Of a stretch of 64,000 nt of DNA, positions 25,001 to 34,180 are shown piece by piece (position 1 is the first letter of the stretch; each line of letters opens with the position of its first letter). Source of the stretch: Setoptus koraiensis (taxonomy: Eukaryota; Arthropoda). A program made the translations under genes and the position numbers. The stretch lies in contig CM106586.1 of the NCBI GenBank assembly GCA_048013815.1, forward strand, positions 13,826,001 to 13,890,000. Direction: 5' to 3'. The notes beneath the pieces were generated by a model that was given only the letters and a program-made list of their open reading frames with translations, ran no database searches and was not told the DNA's origin.

Positions 25001-26774
25001 ACAGTCACTTAGTCACAAACAACGGTCCTGTAACGAAGTGCCCAAAGCAAGCAATGATTTGTTGTCGGTGCCAAGTCAGCATCGTCACACATCGAGGACC
25101 CGTGGCTCGCTCTGCCGGTCAGACTCGGCCACAAACAGGGACCTGTCGTCGAGGCAGCAATCGGTGGCCATGCTGGCGAAACAACAATCCAACGGTGACA
25201 GACGCAACAGCAGCGCCAGCAGCAACGGCAATCAGATCAAATTGACCTCATCGTCCAGTGACATGGTTAAAATGAGACCAATGCGAGGCGGCTATCATGA
25301 CGATCGCGACAACAACAACGACGACGACGACGACGACGACGCCGACGACGATGAAGACGACGACAAACTGAAGCCAATGATTGGCTTCATGTACGAATCG
25401 CTGGCCGCCGAACTCAAGGCCAAACTGGGCAATCCCGAGGTGGGCCCGTTGCTGTTGCCCCCGAAAGACTATGACACAATGAGCAGAAAACAGGGCAAAC
25501 TGACCGGAATAGAGCTGCGTCGCTCCACCAATACCCAAATTGTTGGGCCAAAGATTGTGTTGGACGAGGCCGACGATCTGATTAACGGGCACAACAACGC
25601 AGTGTTAGACAATCACGACACAGGCACCGTTAAGACAGGCTCGTGCAGCGCCACCAGTGTTAGATTGGCGAGCGCCGGAAGTAGCATAGGCAGCGCGGGC
25701 AAACGGGGCCGTTCGGAGGGTTCGGTTTCGGCGCGCTCAAACGGTAGCTCGTCCGGTTTGGGATCGTCGTCTATAGGTGGCGCGTCGTCGTCTAGCGGCG
25801 AGGATCTCAGTCAGAGCCAGGACCATCATCATGATTACGATGAGCAACTACGAGGCGATCACGAGGTCAGGTCGGCCAGCACGGCGGGCAAGACGCTGAC
25901 GGGGCCAGCAGCAACAGCAACAGCAACAAGTGTGCATGTTAACGGCAACACAAGTGCCAAAAAAGCACCCGCCAATAACGGCGACACGAGCGTTGATTGT
26001 TTGCTGGCGGCCAATGTGCCAAAAAAGCCGCCCAGAGTGAGCGTGAATTACGTAAGCGGCGGCGGCGGCGCCAGCAGCAACGGTTACAATGATAATAATA
26101 GTAGTGAAACTGGAAGGGATAACAAATCGGCACAACAACAGCAACAGCAACAACAGCAACAGCGACGCGATAAACAAAGAGCGACGGACATTAGACAGCA
26201 ACAATTTGATAGTTTACGCGGCGAAGAGGAGATATTTTTGCGTGATACAAGCAAGCAGGTTTACTATTATTCCGCCAGTCAGGCCAGCTCGAACGGCAGC
26301 GATTCTTATCAGAGCCGAAGTTCCTCCGCTAGCAACGGCGCCGACGAGCATCGGGTTAACGGCCCGTCGGCGGGCATGACCAACAATGGCCAGGCTGCCG
26401 CTGCCAGCAACAAGCAGTCGGCCGAGTGGAAAAAAACAATTATTAATAACAACATTACGACAACAACAACAACGACAGCCAGCGCAAACAAACAAAAGAG
26501 CAAGGATAGCAACCTGTTCGCCTTAGAGAAGCAACAGCAACAGCAGCAGCTCAACAGCGATCAGCGAGCCAACAACCAATCAGCGATTAAGCCAATTAAA
26601 CAGCAAACAACAGGTGATAATAGTAATAACGACAGCAATAACTCAAGCAACAACAACAACAGCGCAACAATAACAACAGAGAGGCTGTGGCACGGCCGAG
26701 TGGAGGTACCCTTGAAGATCAACAAAAACAGAAGCGACACCACGTATTTGGCCACCAAGCGGATCATATACTGA
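21969..26774 (+). CDS. Large PTB-domain protein with polyQ/polyH tracts
   Basis: A single exon of 1601 residues. Residues 42-222 read as a phosphotyrosine-binding (PTB/PID) fold: an opening strand YYVYYLGS, a helix-rich stretch to about 110, a low-complexity Asn/Ser insert at 110-160, then IPFDNISYVCQQ, a strand CILLLYNP, CHAYRCDS and a closing amphipathic helix. PTB domains bind NPxY-type peptides in receptor tails, so a cytoplasmic adaptor role is likely. The remaining ~1370 residues are disordered: glutamine and histidine runs, Ser/Arg stretches, an acidic Asp run near residue 1120, and a short ordered-looking stretch around MIGFMYESLAAELKAKLGNP. The start ATG is the first in this frame and follows a TATA box by 91 bp. 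I cannot assign it to a named PTB family; NUMB, DAB and FAM43-like families were considered, but none fits clearly. Confidence 0.75.
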   Translation: MMSFTSSPSSLTKNNSNQTCNNNINVIINHSNGSKTSSNKKSYYVYYLGSQEALGLRGEQFCLQVLDRLLRQPQVAPSTVTLQINDKGLKILQQQPTKDYQLAVNSSNLANECKQKGASLTRSSHSSNCNLSDNQPNNNNTNNSASKSSLAGLSNNKSNKQIKHFIPFDNISYVCQQNDIVSCILLLYNPKTKCPLHCHAYRCDSQLTASALTDQLNSYILKGSQQKKLDLIERKLLAQGVIKGSLTCEEPSSSPLIIGAHPGHQQPVTIMPIHAPVPQVMRVPAATAQPIVGVLPKSIPSNQRQLMQANKIMMMQQQQQQQHHHHHLHQKIPMSMAHHLHAGEGAGAALPTTPSSIHSAMGVAPEGAQTRSGHHDNQLVVIVNDDDQLNGRDSEPIIGRRLPNKSMHALAYQESQQLFSNSCSAVSSVSNGVVYHALPVSGQPVAGHHLAPILKTPKQANEHQLAGMATMGHNINDIINQQQQTQMPVVVGRRSYRPQAVMPAPFASANYPAPSQQQQFDGRHQQQHSRGSSINYHNQYQQQALTAEQAIAIATSSADEQRGLDHHRHHRRHHHAQHQRQQQQLHHHSDLSLNYAANPSAVRGKEPLNYARDSARTSAAGSVSGSSSNLHQQPQIGQLRSGRLEQAGLVKSLSSIHQSRYVNRRPVRHSGRPDGDHEVCSLSSSYSSLCSSYSNCDVNSLDSRSRSPSQCSRCSSCSLSQQQQQQQQRPSSRSRRRARSGPLCADQTAGDLHTMSTGNNNSKLLIGDAPPPTKWRHRSTSSHHGHQLNHHKQQQQQQQMLLTGADRQPMSPQSHQLGNGPVAGAMRRGSSSPSFDLMQQTHQRYQHRHHGHSHHQQHHQQQHPLHRVNGARANGMMHSPGAHLSNADDLARMQSGGRTVQQPFADCPVPGQQHNRHDQHHHRHRSRQQNNATNQLLNQDNPQQQQQHRHNRRPHHHHHHHHHHNHAHNRSTTPSTQADQLHQHQRNDATVSPEIHPDSQGRLAPTTITSKQSLSHKQRSCNEVPKASNDLLSVPSQHRHTSRTRGSLCRSDSATNRDLSSRQQSVAMLAKQQSNGDRRNSSASSNGNQIKLTSSSSDMVKMRPMRGGYHDDRDNNNDDDDDDDADDDEDDDKLKPMIGFMYESLAAELKAKLGNPEVGPLLLPPKDYDTMSRKQGKLTGIELRRSTNTQIVGPKIVLDEADDLINGHNNAVLDNHDTGTVKTGSCSATSVRLASAGSSIGSAGKRGRSEGSVSARSNGSSSGLGSSSIGGASSSSGEDLSQSQDHHHDYDEQLRGDHEVRSASTAGKTLTGPAATATATSVHVNGNTSAKKAPANNGDTSVDCLLAANVPKKPPRVSVNYVSGGGGASSNGYNDNNSSETGRDNKSAQQQQQQQQQQRRDKQRATDIRQQQFDSLRGEEEIFLRDTSKQVYYYSASQASSNGSDSYQSRSSSASNGADEHRVNGPSAGMTNNGQAAAASNKQSAEWKKTIINNNITTTTTTTASANKQKSKDSNLFALEKQQQQQQLNSDQRANNQSAIKPIKQQTTGDNSNNDSNNSSNNNNSATITTERLWHGRVEVPLKINKNRSDTTYLATKRIIY

Positions 26775-26898
26775 TACCTGTTGGGCGTTATTACTATTTA
26801 TTATCGTCATTATATATCATTATGTGTTGTTGCTGACCGGCCGGCCGGCTTTGTTGCCCGTTGACACGTGAATACGCGCGCGCACTGCTCAAATCTGG

Positions 26899-26962
26899 CT
26901 TTGATTTGAGCTGGCCAGATTCGATTTGATTTGAGCTGGCCAGATTTGATTTGAGCCTGGCC
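26899..26962. repeat. GATTTGAGCTGGCCA tandem repeat
   Basis: Three degenerate copies of about 20-25 bp built on TTTGATTTGAGCTGGCCAGA. Confidence 0.85.
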
Positions 26963-27381
26963 GGCCGATTATCCGATCGTTATCGCCAGCAACAACAATA
27001 CCCCGTGAGTCCTAACGCATTCCTTGCGCCCCGTTCATTGTAGGGCCGCCACCATATGTTGCATATACACACACACACAATGACTGTTCAACAAAAACAA
27101 ATGTACAATTGTAGAGTCTCTCGTTCATTGCGTCATGATTCATGAGCTTCGACTCAGAGCCTTTGAGTGTTCGTGTCGGACACGAGACCGAGAGCGGAGA
27201 GCGGAGAGAGAGAGAGAGAGGGACACGACAACGCAAACAAAACGCAAATATCTATACATCTTTTGTGTATAAAACTGTTACGTATTATATAATAACTAAT
27301 TAATAATAAACGCACACACGCATAAAAGATAAAACTGATGACTTATCCGTTGTTCGAGTTACAGTTACAGCAACGCATGCA

Positions 27382-27389
27382 TATATAAG
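27382..27389 (+). promoter_or_regulatory. TATA box, possible troponin I promoter
   Basis: TATATAAG in a good context, with no coding frame immediately downstream. The next + strand gene is troponin I, whose first coding exon starts 1.4 kb further. Arthropod troponin I genes commonly have an untranslated first exon, which makes this the best candidate promoter. The link is inference. Confidence 0.35.
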
Positions 27390-28772
27390 AGGATTTGCAC
27401 GCTGACAGCGACGATAATTGCAATTTGTCGCTTGTTTCTGCTGTCTTGCCACCGACGACTGTTGTTGCATCTGTCAGCAAGACAGTCTAACGAGTCTCGA
27501 GTCTTGTTGGCTTGTGGCCAATTAGCGGTGAAACGTTGCCAGTTGTATCTGTTTTATTTACAATTGCAGCGCGTCTTGCATACGAGCACAACAAACACAA
27601 TTCTTGTCACAGCCAGCTCTACCAAGCAACGGGCCTAAATTTAGAGCGGATTCTTCAGCAAGGTGACAATTGGAGCGCAAATGCCAGACTTATACTTTCA
27701 CTCATTCGCCTTCAGCTGACACTGTAACCCAAGATTCGTTTGTTAGTTTCGTCTAATTGTCCAATCTAATAGTCTCTCTATCTGGCCATTCTCGCAACTG
27801 CCAACTGATCAACGGCACGCAGTATCAACCAGTGTGTTCAGATCAATAATTGATGCAATCAAATCAAATCAAATCAAATCTAGTGCAAACAGCCGAACAA
27901 TGGACAAGCGAAAGTTGCAACAAAACAAAGCGCATGCTTGCGTCTCGCTTACATCACTCGTACAAATGTAATGAAATCGCTGGCTCGTTTGCCCAACTTA
28001 ATCGCTATATTTGGCCAGCCAGCCAGTCATAGTTTTGGCATAGTTGCCTAGTTTTGTTTCTCTGCGCGCCGCCGTTTGGCATTGATATCAAACAAGAGAA
28101 CTAGGGAGAGACAGAGAGAAATGGGGAGAAAGAAAGAGACAGACAGAGAGTTCTTTATGGGCACACACACACACACACAATTGAATTAACTGCAACTGCT
28201 CAACTCGAGCGAACCGAACCATTGAGACGGATTCACAATAATAAATTGACACAAACATGATCATTCTCTCATTCATTCCAATCGAGACTTCTCTTGATCC
28301 AAAGAATTCTCGCCCTCAATTGCCTGTGCGGTGTAGTGAGTGTGAGTGTGTTGTGTTATGTCATGTTTGTCATTGTTGTCGCAAGATGATAATAACGATC
28401 TCATCATCATCATCATCATCATGTAACACCGGCATTGTTGTGCGACAAAACGGCAAACAAAATGACAATCTCGCACAGCAGAAACAAAGGCGCGCTCTAA
28501 TCCAATAAACAAATTACACTCACTCGCACAATTAAGAGAGACAAATAACTGAGTGTGTCAAATGAACAAAAATGACATTTGGTTTGCGCTACACAATAAA
28601 TACAATTATACCATTCACTAGCAACTTGTCCCAACATACATCACACACGCAATTCTGACAAAGTCTCTGACAAATAATTGTCCTGCTACATTATTACGTT
28701 ACTTGTGCATAATAACTATATAACAATTGTTATATTATTAATTAATTATCTGTCCAATAGTCTCTTACAATC

Positions 28773-30001
28773 ATGAACGAATTGATTAGCGAGGTAAGTG
28801 TCGTATCATCGTATGGTCGCATTCAAAAGTGACACTCTTCCGGAAACCTTTCACGTATCGATCAATTTAACAAGTGTATATCTGAAATGGTTTGTCTCGT
28901 TCCTCGAAATATCAAACTCATAGGAGGAGCGCAAGAAACGCGAAGATCGCGAACGCAAGAAGGCCGAAGTGAGAGCCCGCCTTGAGGCATCGGCAAAAAC
29001 CTCCAACAAGAAGGGTTTTATGACGCCAGAAAGAAAAAAGAAACTAAGAGTGAGTCATATACTTCAAATGTTATCATAATTAATTTTATTGGCATTAGCC
29101 TCACGAATACTAAGATTACGCCATGCTTATATTTCGGTTTATCGTAGTTATTATTGAGAAAGAAGGCCGCTGAAGAGCTGAAGCGACAACAAGAGGCCAA
29201 GGCAGCGGAAAGAAGAAAAGTGATCAGCGAAAGAACGGGCCCCAGAAAGAATCTCGACGGACTTGATGAGGGTAAGTCGTTCGCCGTGTGCCGGCAACCG
29301 AACATTGCATGAGTCATGACTTCCTAATCGATTGTTTGTTGTCGTTTAAATCAATCACACATTGAAGCGCAATTGACAAATCTGTGCAAGGAATACCATG
29401 ACAGGATCACCAAATTAGAGAGCGAAAAATATGACATTGAGTATATTGTCAGCAGAAAAGACTTTGAGGTAAGTTATAACGTTTCCATTGGACATTGGCA
29501 TCGAATTTTTTGTCACATCTTTTCGAAGGAGCACCATTAATCACAGACTACAATCAAATCATATCGCACATTTATAGATCCACGAGCTTTCGACCAAGGT
29601 CAACGACATGCGCGGAAAGTTGTAAGTGAAAGGCCTCGACCAGTTTTTCTTCTCATTCCATTCTCATACTCTTTGTGCGCCATCAAATTCATTTATTTTT
29701 TCATCTGATATGAATTCTCTGCAAACTTTTACAAAAACAAAACTTACCATCGCCTAAATGAAACATAAACAGCATTAAGCCACCCCTGAAGAAGATACCG
29801 AAATATGAGGCCAAAATTGAACGTATGCTACTTAATGCTCGAAAAGAGATCGGATTTACAGTGACGCTTAAATCGGTAAAACGCGACCAATTTAAGGTGG
29901 AAGAGCCAAAGGACAATAAAGATCAGGCCCCCGAGTGGTCATTCAGAACCAAAGGCCAAAAAGGTGAAACCGTCACGGAGGTCGAGGTTGAGGAAGATTG
30001 A
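28773..30001 (+). CDS. Troponin I, six coding exons
   Basis: Inhibitory subunit of the troponin complex, which blocks actin-myosin interaction in striated muscle until calcium binds troponin C. Coding exons: 28773-28793, 28924-29049, 29148-29271, 29368-29468, 29578-29621, 29773-30001. All introns are GT-AG, and the phases join to one frame of 214 residues. Diagnostic stretches are KKGFMTPERKKKLR at the exon 2 end, LLLRKKAAEELKRQQE starting exon 3, the IT-arm-like heptads in exons 3-4, and VNDMRGKFIKPPLKK across the exon 5/6 junction, which is the actin/TnC-binding inhibitory region. The acidic tail EVEVEED resembles arthropod forms. Length fits insect troponin I (about 200 residues). Alternative exons known in insects are not visible in the short introns (96-151 bp). 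Confidence 0.95.
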
Positions 30002-30213
30002 TAATTGGATTCATTACTTCAAAGCGAAGCTTTCGAAATCCCACCATGGGAATCAATGATGTGTTGCTGAGAACAAACAATGATTAAAAGTTGCTCAAGT
30101 TTTAAATCATTTTACATTTATAATTTCCGGTGAGCTTCGAAACACTTATTTGGCCCTCTCGTGTGTTAGTTAGAGGATTTATTCTAATCTAGTATTTAAT
30201 TCTTTCACTGAGG
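30002..30213. other. Troponin I 3' flank
   Basis: 212 bp presumed to contain the troponin I 3' untranslated region, converging on the pseudogene to its right. No canonical AATAAA is seen. Confidence 0.4.
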
Positions 30214-31043
30214 TCACCGACAGCATTGACTGTGATTCGTTCGGCTACTGGCTGTGTAAAAGACTATATAGGACACTTGCGCTCCATTGATTCCACATAG
30301 GTACCAAAATCTAGTCGCCAGTTTTTTAGCGCCGTTTTTTGTGTCTGGCTGATCGGATATGTGCACAGGATGACTCACGATCTCACCGGTTGATTCTCTG
30401 GCGATGTTAATGGTGAAAATTCTTTCATCGTTTAATAATTCATGATCGAGTTTATCCAAGATATCGTTGTCCTCCAAATCTAGATTGGCTTGGACAAGGA
30501 GAACGCCTTGGCAATATTGAATTGCTCGAATCCATTTGAGAACTCGGGCATTTTCGCTTAAGCTCTTTTCCAGATCGCCTGTGTTGTCGCGAGCCGAATA
30601 TCCTTCCACAGTCAGTGGGGGTATGGTGTAGAAGGAGCCTCGTGCATATTGCTCTATCTTTTTGCAGGCTTTCTTAATTGCTTTCACAATTGAGTAGAAT
30701 TCCTCGGTTGACTGTTGCGTGTTGAACGTCAGTTTGATTGATAATTCTGAATCTGGCGTGGGCTTCAACGAATCTGCCAGAGTGATATTCTCATCCTTGT
30801 TGAAAACTGTCGGGGTAAACTTCGTGGCCAGGTTGAGTATCTTCCTCATGGAGTGAGTATCTCACTCAATTTTTTAAACTTTCTCTCGTCAATCGGCACA
30901 TTGTGTGCTTCCGAAACCTCAATGATCTTGGCCAGACTTGCTACTAATACTTCATCTTTCTCTGCCGACTTCAGTTTTTCTGCTAAAGACTTTTTACAAG
31001 TCAGGACAATTTGAGCAAACATTCGGGAGAATGGAAGCAGCAA
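30214..31043 (-). pseudogene. Broken seven-cysteine membrane protein copy, C-terminal part
   Basis: Related to the genes at 32199, 40325 and 42452. The 5' part (from 31043) carries the family motif VLTCKKSLAEKL and runs to a stop at 30846. The 3' part continues in another frame from about 30849 with RKILNLATKF, SLKPTPDSELS, the KKACKKIEQYA helix, the YSARDN loop and the IQYCQGVLLVQ signature. Against the intact paralogues this is a frameshift near 30848. The C-terminal end lacks the CYT, QFGG and transmembrane segments, ending in unrelated sequence at 30214. No signal peptide precedes it. An N-terminal fragment of the same family lies upstream at 31724-31858, separated by a bZIP-like ORF. A young pseudogene is the simplest reading; an unnoticed small intron at the frameshift is the alternative. 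Confidence 0.75.
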
Positions 31044-31094
31044 AAAACAAACATGTGTAGAGAAACCTCCGGGAGAGAAATAAAAGTTTGGGGA

Positions 31095-31652
31095 CTATAA
31101 CTCTAAACTATCAAGTTGATCCATAAGTTGATTGTCGAATTTGAGCGAGGTGACTACCAGATCCTTTAGAATGTTTCTCAGTTTGTTACACTTTGCTTCC
31201 AAATTGCGTATAGTTGTCAAATAGTAATCACGCAACTGCAATTGATGAGCTTCTTGTCTTTGAAGTTTGAGTTGTCTCTCACGAACTGTCAATTTTTTGC
31301 CGCTGGATATCCCCTGTTTTTGTTGTTGTTGACAGTGGAGAGCACTATGCTTTACCTCCATTTTAGAGGAGCTAGCTCGCGTCTTTAGCGAACAAACCTC
31401 GTCTGTAATTGGCTGCATTGGACAAACTTCATTAGGATCGACCATGGGATATAGAGAATTTTGCGATTGATTCGTTTCGGCAGGCACAAATGACCATACT
31501 TCTTGTGTATTAAACTCTGGTTGTAATGATAGAATATCCAGATAAGCTAATTGGTCGTCCATAATTCTGTAATTATTTAGTAATTGTTCCATATCTTTGA
31601 AGGTTGAAGTAATTTTTGGTCTATTATAAAAATCAGGAACAAAATCCTTCAT
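31095..31652 (-). CDS. Degenerate bZIP-like protein (ATF4-like?)
   Basis: 185 residues from the first ATG (MKDFVPDFYN). The C-terminal third, from KKLTVRERQLKLQ onward, looks like a bZIP. The usual N-x7-R basic signature appears as Q-x7-R, and leucines then follow at heptad spacing (LEAKCNKL, RNILKDL). The lead-in KLTxRERQLK recalls ATF4/CNC-type factors, and the acidic, proline-poor N-terminus (MDDQLAYLDILSL) could be an activation region. The substituted asparagine and the few basic residues argue for weak or lost DNA binding. The ORF lies on the same strand between two fragments of a membrane-protein pseudogene and is intronless. It may be a retrocopy or a decaying gene. Confidence 0.5.
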   Translation of the reverse strand: MKDFVPDFYNRPKITSTFKDMEQLLNNYRIMDDQLAYLDILSLQPEFNTQEVWSFVPAETNQSQNSLYPMVDPNEVCPMQPITDEVCSLKTRASSSKMEVKHSALHCQQQQKQGISSGKKLTVRERQLKLQRQEAHQLQLRDYYLTTIRNLEAKCNKLRNILKDLVVTSLKFDNQLMDQLDSLEL

Positions 31653-31723
31653 TACTGGACCGGCAAGTGACACTAGTGACACAAATGACACCAGTGATTG
31701 ATTAAGAAGACTCGAGGCGGCAC

Positions 31724-31858
31724 TTAGGGCACCACACTTCGCAACAATTTCAGATCAGGGTGTCCAGCAGTACTATTAAAACATCTGTTCAACGTTTTTA
31801 CCTCTCCCTTTTCCAGCAAGCTGGACAAGTCTGCTAAATAAGAGCAATTCAACTTTAT
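31724..31858 (-). pseudogene. N-terminal fragment of the seven-cysteine family
   Basis: The minus strand reads about 44 codons from 31858 to a stop at 31724-31726. They include GEVKTLNRCFNSTAGHPDLK and then LLRSVVP. This aligns with the second-cysteine region of the intact genes (TTLNRCMHSINGHGDLRKL). An in-frame TAG precedes it and TAA ends it, so it cannot be translated as part of a full protein. It is probably the 5' piece of the pseudogene at 30214-31043. Confidence 0.65.
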
Positions 31859-32198
31859 CTATTTTCTTCACTTAAGCACACACGAAACCTGTGTCGAATG
31901 TTCAAAAGATGGATGCAAATATTTGTTCCAACTGATCTCATGACATATGCGCAATTAATTTCAATAAGTTTTCAATGAGGTGCTGGCCAATTGAACTCAA
32001 TTCAGGTGACGTTATTATTAGAAATTCATAGGAAGTTGAATTCAATTGTTTGTTACGATGCGACGTATCTATTTATATCGCGATGAAACCCGAGAAAGCT
32101 CGCTAGTGAGTTGGTGATTTTATCCTAATACGATGATCTAGTCTTAATGTTCGGCTGCCTTCTTTCTGGCCTTTTCCTCTCACTCTGTTGCATTTTTC
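31859..32198. other. Spacer between pseudogene fragment and next gene
   Basis: 340 bp of AT-rich DNA that may include more 5' remnants of the pseudogene and the 3' flank of the gene at 32199. No element recognised. Confidence 0.4.
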
Positions 32199-34180
32199 TC
32201 ATCCATGCGAAGAGCGATACGAGCACAATTTTACTAACAAACATACGAAAAAAGTAGTGAACAGAATTGTTGCAATACCCAAAGCAACAGCTATACCTGT
32301 CTCAGAATTATTGAGGTAGCTGGCGTGCTGAAGATCATGCCACACATTTCCCGTATGGCCAGTTGCGGTGTGAAGAACCGCATGACCGAAGGTCGCATGC
32401 CCAACAGATGCCACACTACCGCCAAACTGGACCGGACGTTCGGGATCGTCTCGATTTTTGAGCAACGATTGCTTGATCGATTCGTCGAGAACGTTTATCT
32501 GGACAAATTTCGACAACAGAAGTTCGCGCTTGCTTCCCGCTCGTCTCATCAGCCATCCGGTGAGGCCATCCGTTTGTGTGTAGCATTCGAGGTCGGTGTC
32601 GAATGAGTTGAAATTATCTGGCTGTTTGAACTTGTGCGCCGATTGTCGCAATGAATGATTTTGTCTGACCACATTGACAGTGAATATACTTTCGTCGTGT
32701 AGCACCTCTTGGTCCATTTTCTCAATGATATCGCTCTCTAAATCGACAGTGGGTTGCACGAGCAGGACGCCCTGACAATATTGCACAGCTTTGACCCATT
32801 TCTGAACGTTTGGATCGTCTTCGAGACTTCTATCGAGACTTCCAGCATCGTTTCGTGCAAAATATTCTTTCCATGCCAGCCGAGAAATCGTATATATCGA
32901 GTTCTGGGCATATTGATCAATCAACTTACACGCTTTTTTGCCTTTCACAAATTCGTCCACCATACTCTGACAGTTCAATGTTATACCCATCGAGAAATCC
33001 GCTTCCGGTGTAGGTTTCAGCGATTCAGTCAGTATGAGAGTCTCTACTTTTGTCAACACATTTGGGTTGTATTTCATCGCAAGACTTAGCAGCTTACGCG
33101 TTCTTTTATGAAGATTCTTAATCTGACTTTCGTCGATATTGGCGCCTTTTGTATCTGACAACTCATTTACAATGTCGAAGCTTCTCCTCAATTCATTATC
33201 AGTATCCTCGGCTGATTGTAATTTTTGTGCCAAAGATTTCTTACAAGTTAAAGCAACTTGACCGGCAAATAGTCTGTGGAACCGAGGTAGTCTATTCTTT
33301 CGTTTGCGTTTCAGATATTTACCTTCGCTGGCATTATCTTTTAATTGTTTGCCTAATCTCAGCAATTCATTTGCAAAGTCAGGCTCGCATACAGAGTGAA
33401 NNNNNNNNNNNNNNNNNNNNNNNNNNNNNNNNNNNNNNNNNNNNNNNNNNNNNNNNNNNNNNNNNNNNNNNNNNNNNNNNNNNNNNNNNNNNNNNNNNNN
33501 NNNNNNNNNNNNNNNNNNNNNNNNNNNNNNNNNNNNNNNNNNNNNNNNNNNNNNNNNNNNNNNNNNNNNNNNNNNNNNNNNNNNNNNNNNNNNNNNNNNN
33601 NNNNNNNNNNNNNNNNNNNNNNNNNNNNNNNNNNNNNNNNNNNNNNNNNNNNNNNNNNNNNNNNNNNNNNNNNNNNNNNNNNNNNNNNNNNNNNNNNNNN
33701 NNNNNNNNNNNNNNNNNNNNNNNNNNNNNNNNNNNNNNNNNNNNNNNNNNNNNNNNNNNNNNNNNNNNNNNNNNNNNNNNNNNNNNNNNNNNNNNNNNNN
33801 NNNNNNNNNNNNNNNNNNNNNNNNNNNNNNNNNNNNNNNNNNNNNNNNNNNNNNNNNNNNNNNNNNNNNNNNNNNNNNNNNNNNNNNNNNNNNNNNNNNN
33901 CTGTGCCAGCTTGCTCCACTATTTTCTTCAACGCCAGGATATCATCGAAACCATTTTCGCTGTGGATACACTTGTTGAGAATCCCCCTTTCTTTCCTGCT
34001 CAATGCATCTATGTTATCGTTTTTGAGCATTGTTTGTGCAAAATTCAGAAATGCAGGGATTTCCTCCATTGTCTTAACCGAAGAAACGCATAGTTCCTTG
34101 CTGATAGCTTGAGCGTCAGAAGTGTAAGTCAAACAAACATAGACCAGACAGACAATCGCAAGCAGTTTTATCTGAGCCAT
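32199..34180 (-). CDS. Seven-cysteine one-pass membrane protein (spans gap)
   Basis: Starts at the ATG of MAQIKLLAIVCLVYVC, a signal peptide of about 22 residues. The N-terminal part (34180-33901) holds the first two family cysteines (KELCVSS, NKCIHS). After the N gap the frame continues with SVCEPDFANELL, FAGQVALTCKKSLAQKL, KACKLIDQYA, IQYCQGVLLVQ and ECYTQTDGLTGWLM, then QFGG. A hydrophobic segment (AVALGIATILFTTFFVCLLV) and a short basic tail close the protein. All seven cysteines of the family are present. If the gap is empty the protein has 493 residues, close to the 518 and 522 of its paralogues. Predicted topology is type I: secreted-side domain, one membrane span, short cytoplasmic tail. 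I recognise no named family. Confidence 0.8.
33401..33900. other. Assembly gap, 500 N
   Basis: Exactly 500 N, a round number typical of a placeholder. It falls inside the coding frame of the minus-strand gene at 32199-34180. See findings for evidence that little or no sequence is missing. Confidence 0.98.

Larger units (their letters stand above)
26775..28772. other. Intergenic region upstream of troponin I
   Basis: 2 kb without a supported gene. It holds a GATTTGAGCTGGCC tandem repeat (26899-26962), a GA tract (about 27195-27222), an (AATCA)n run (27857-27882), a CA tract (about 28161-28179), a (TCA)n tract (about 28402-28422) and a TATA box at 27382. Base composition changes here from the GC-richer left region to AT-richer DNA. 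An untranslated first exon of troponin I is likely to lie in this stretch, but its donor site cannot be fixed by eye. Confidence 0.5.

Noticed and set aside
29018-29317. Minus-strand 99-codon frame across troponin I
   Set aside because: Antisense to troponin I exons 2-3, whose identity is certain.
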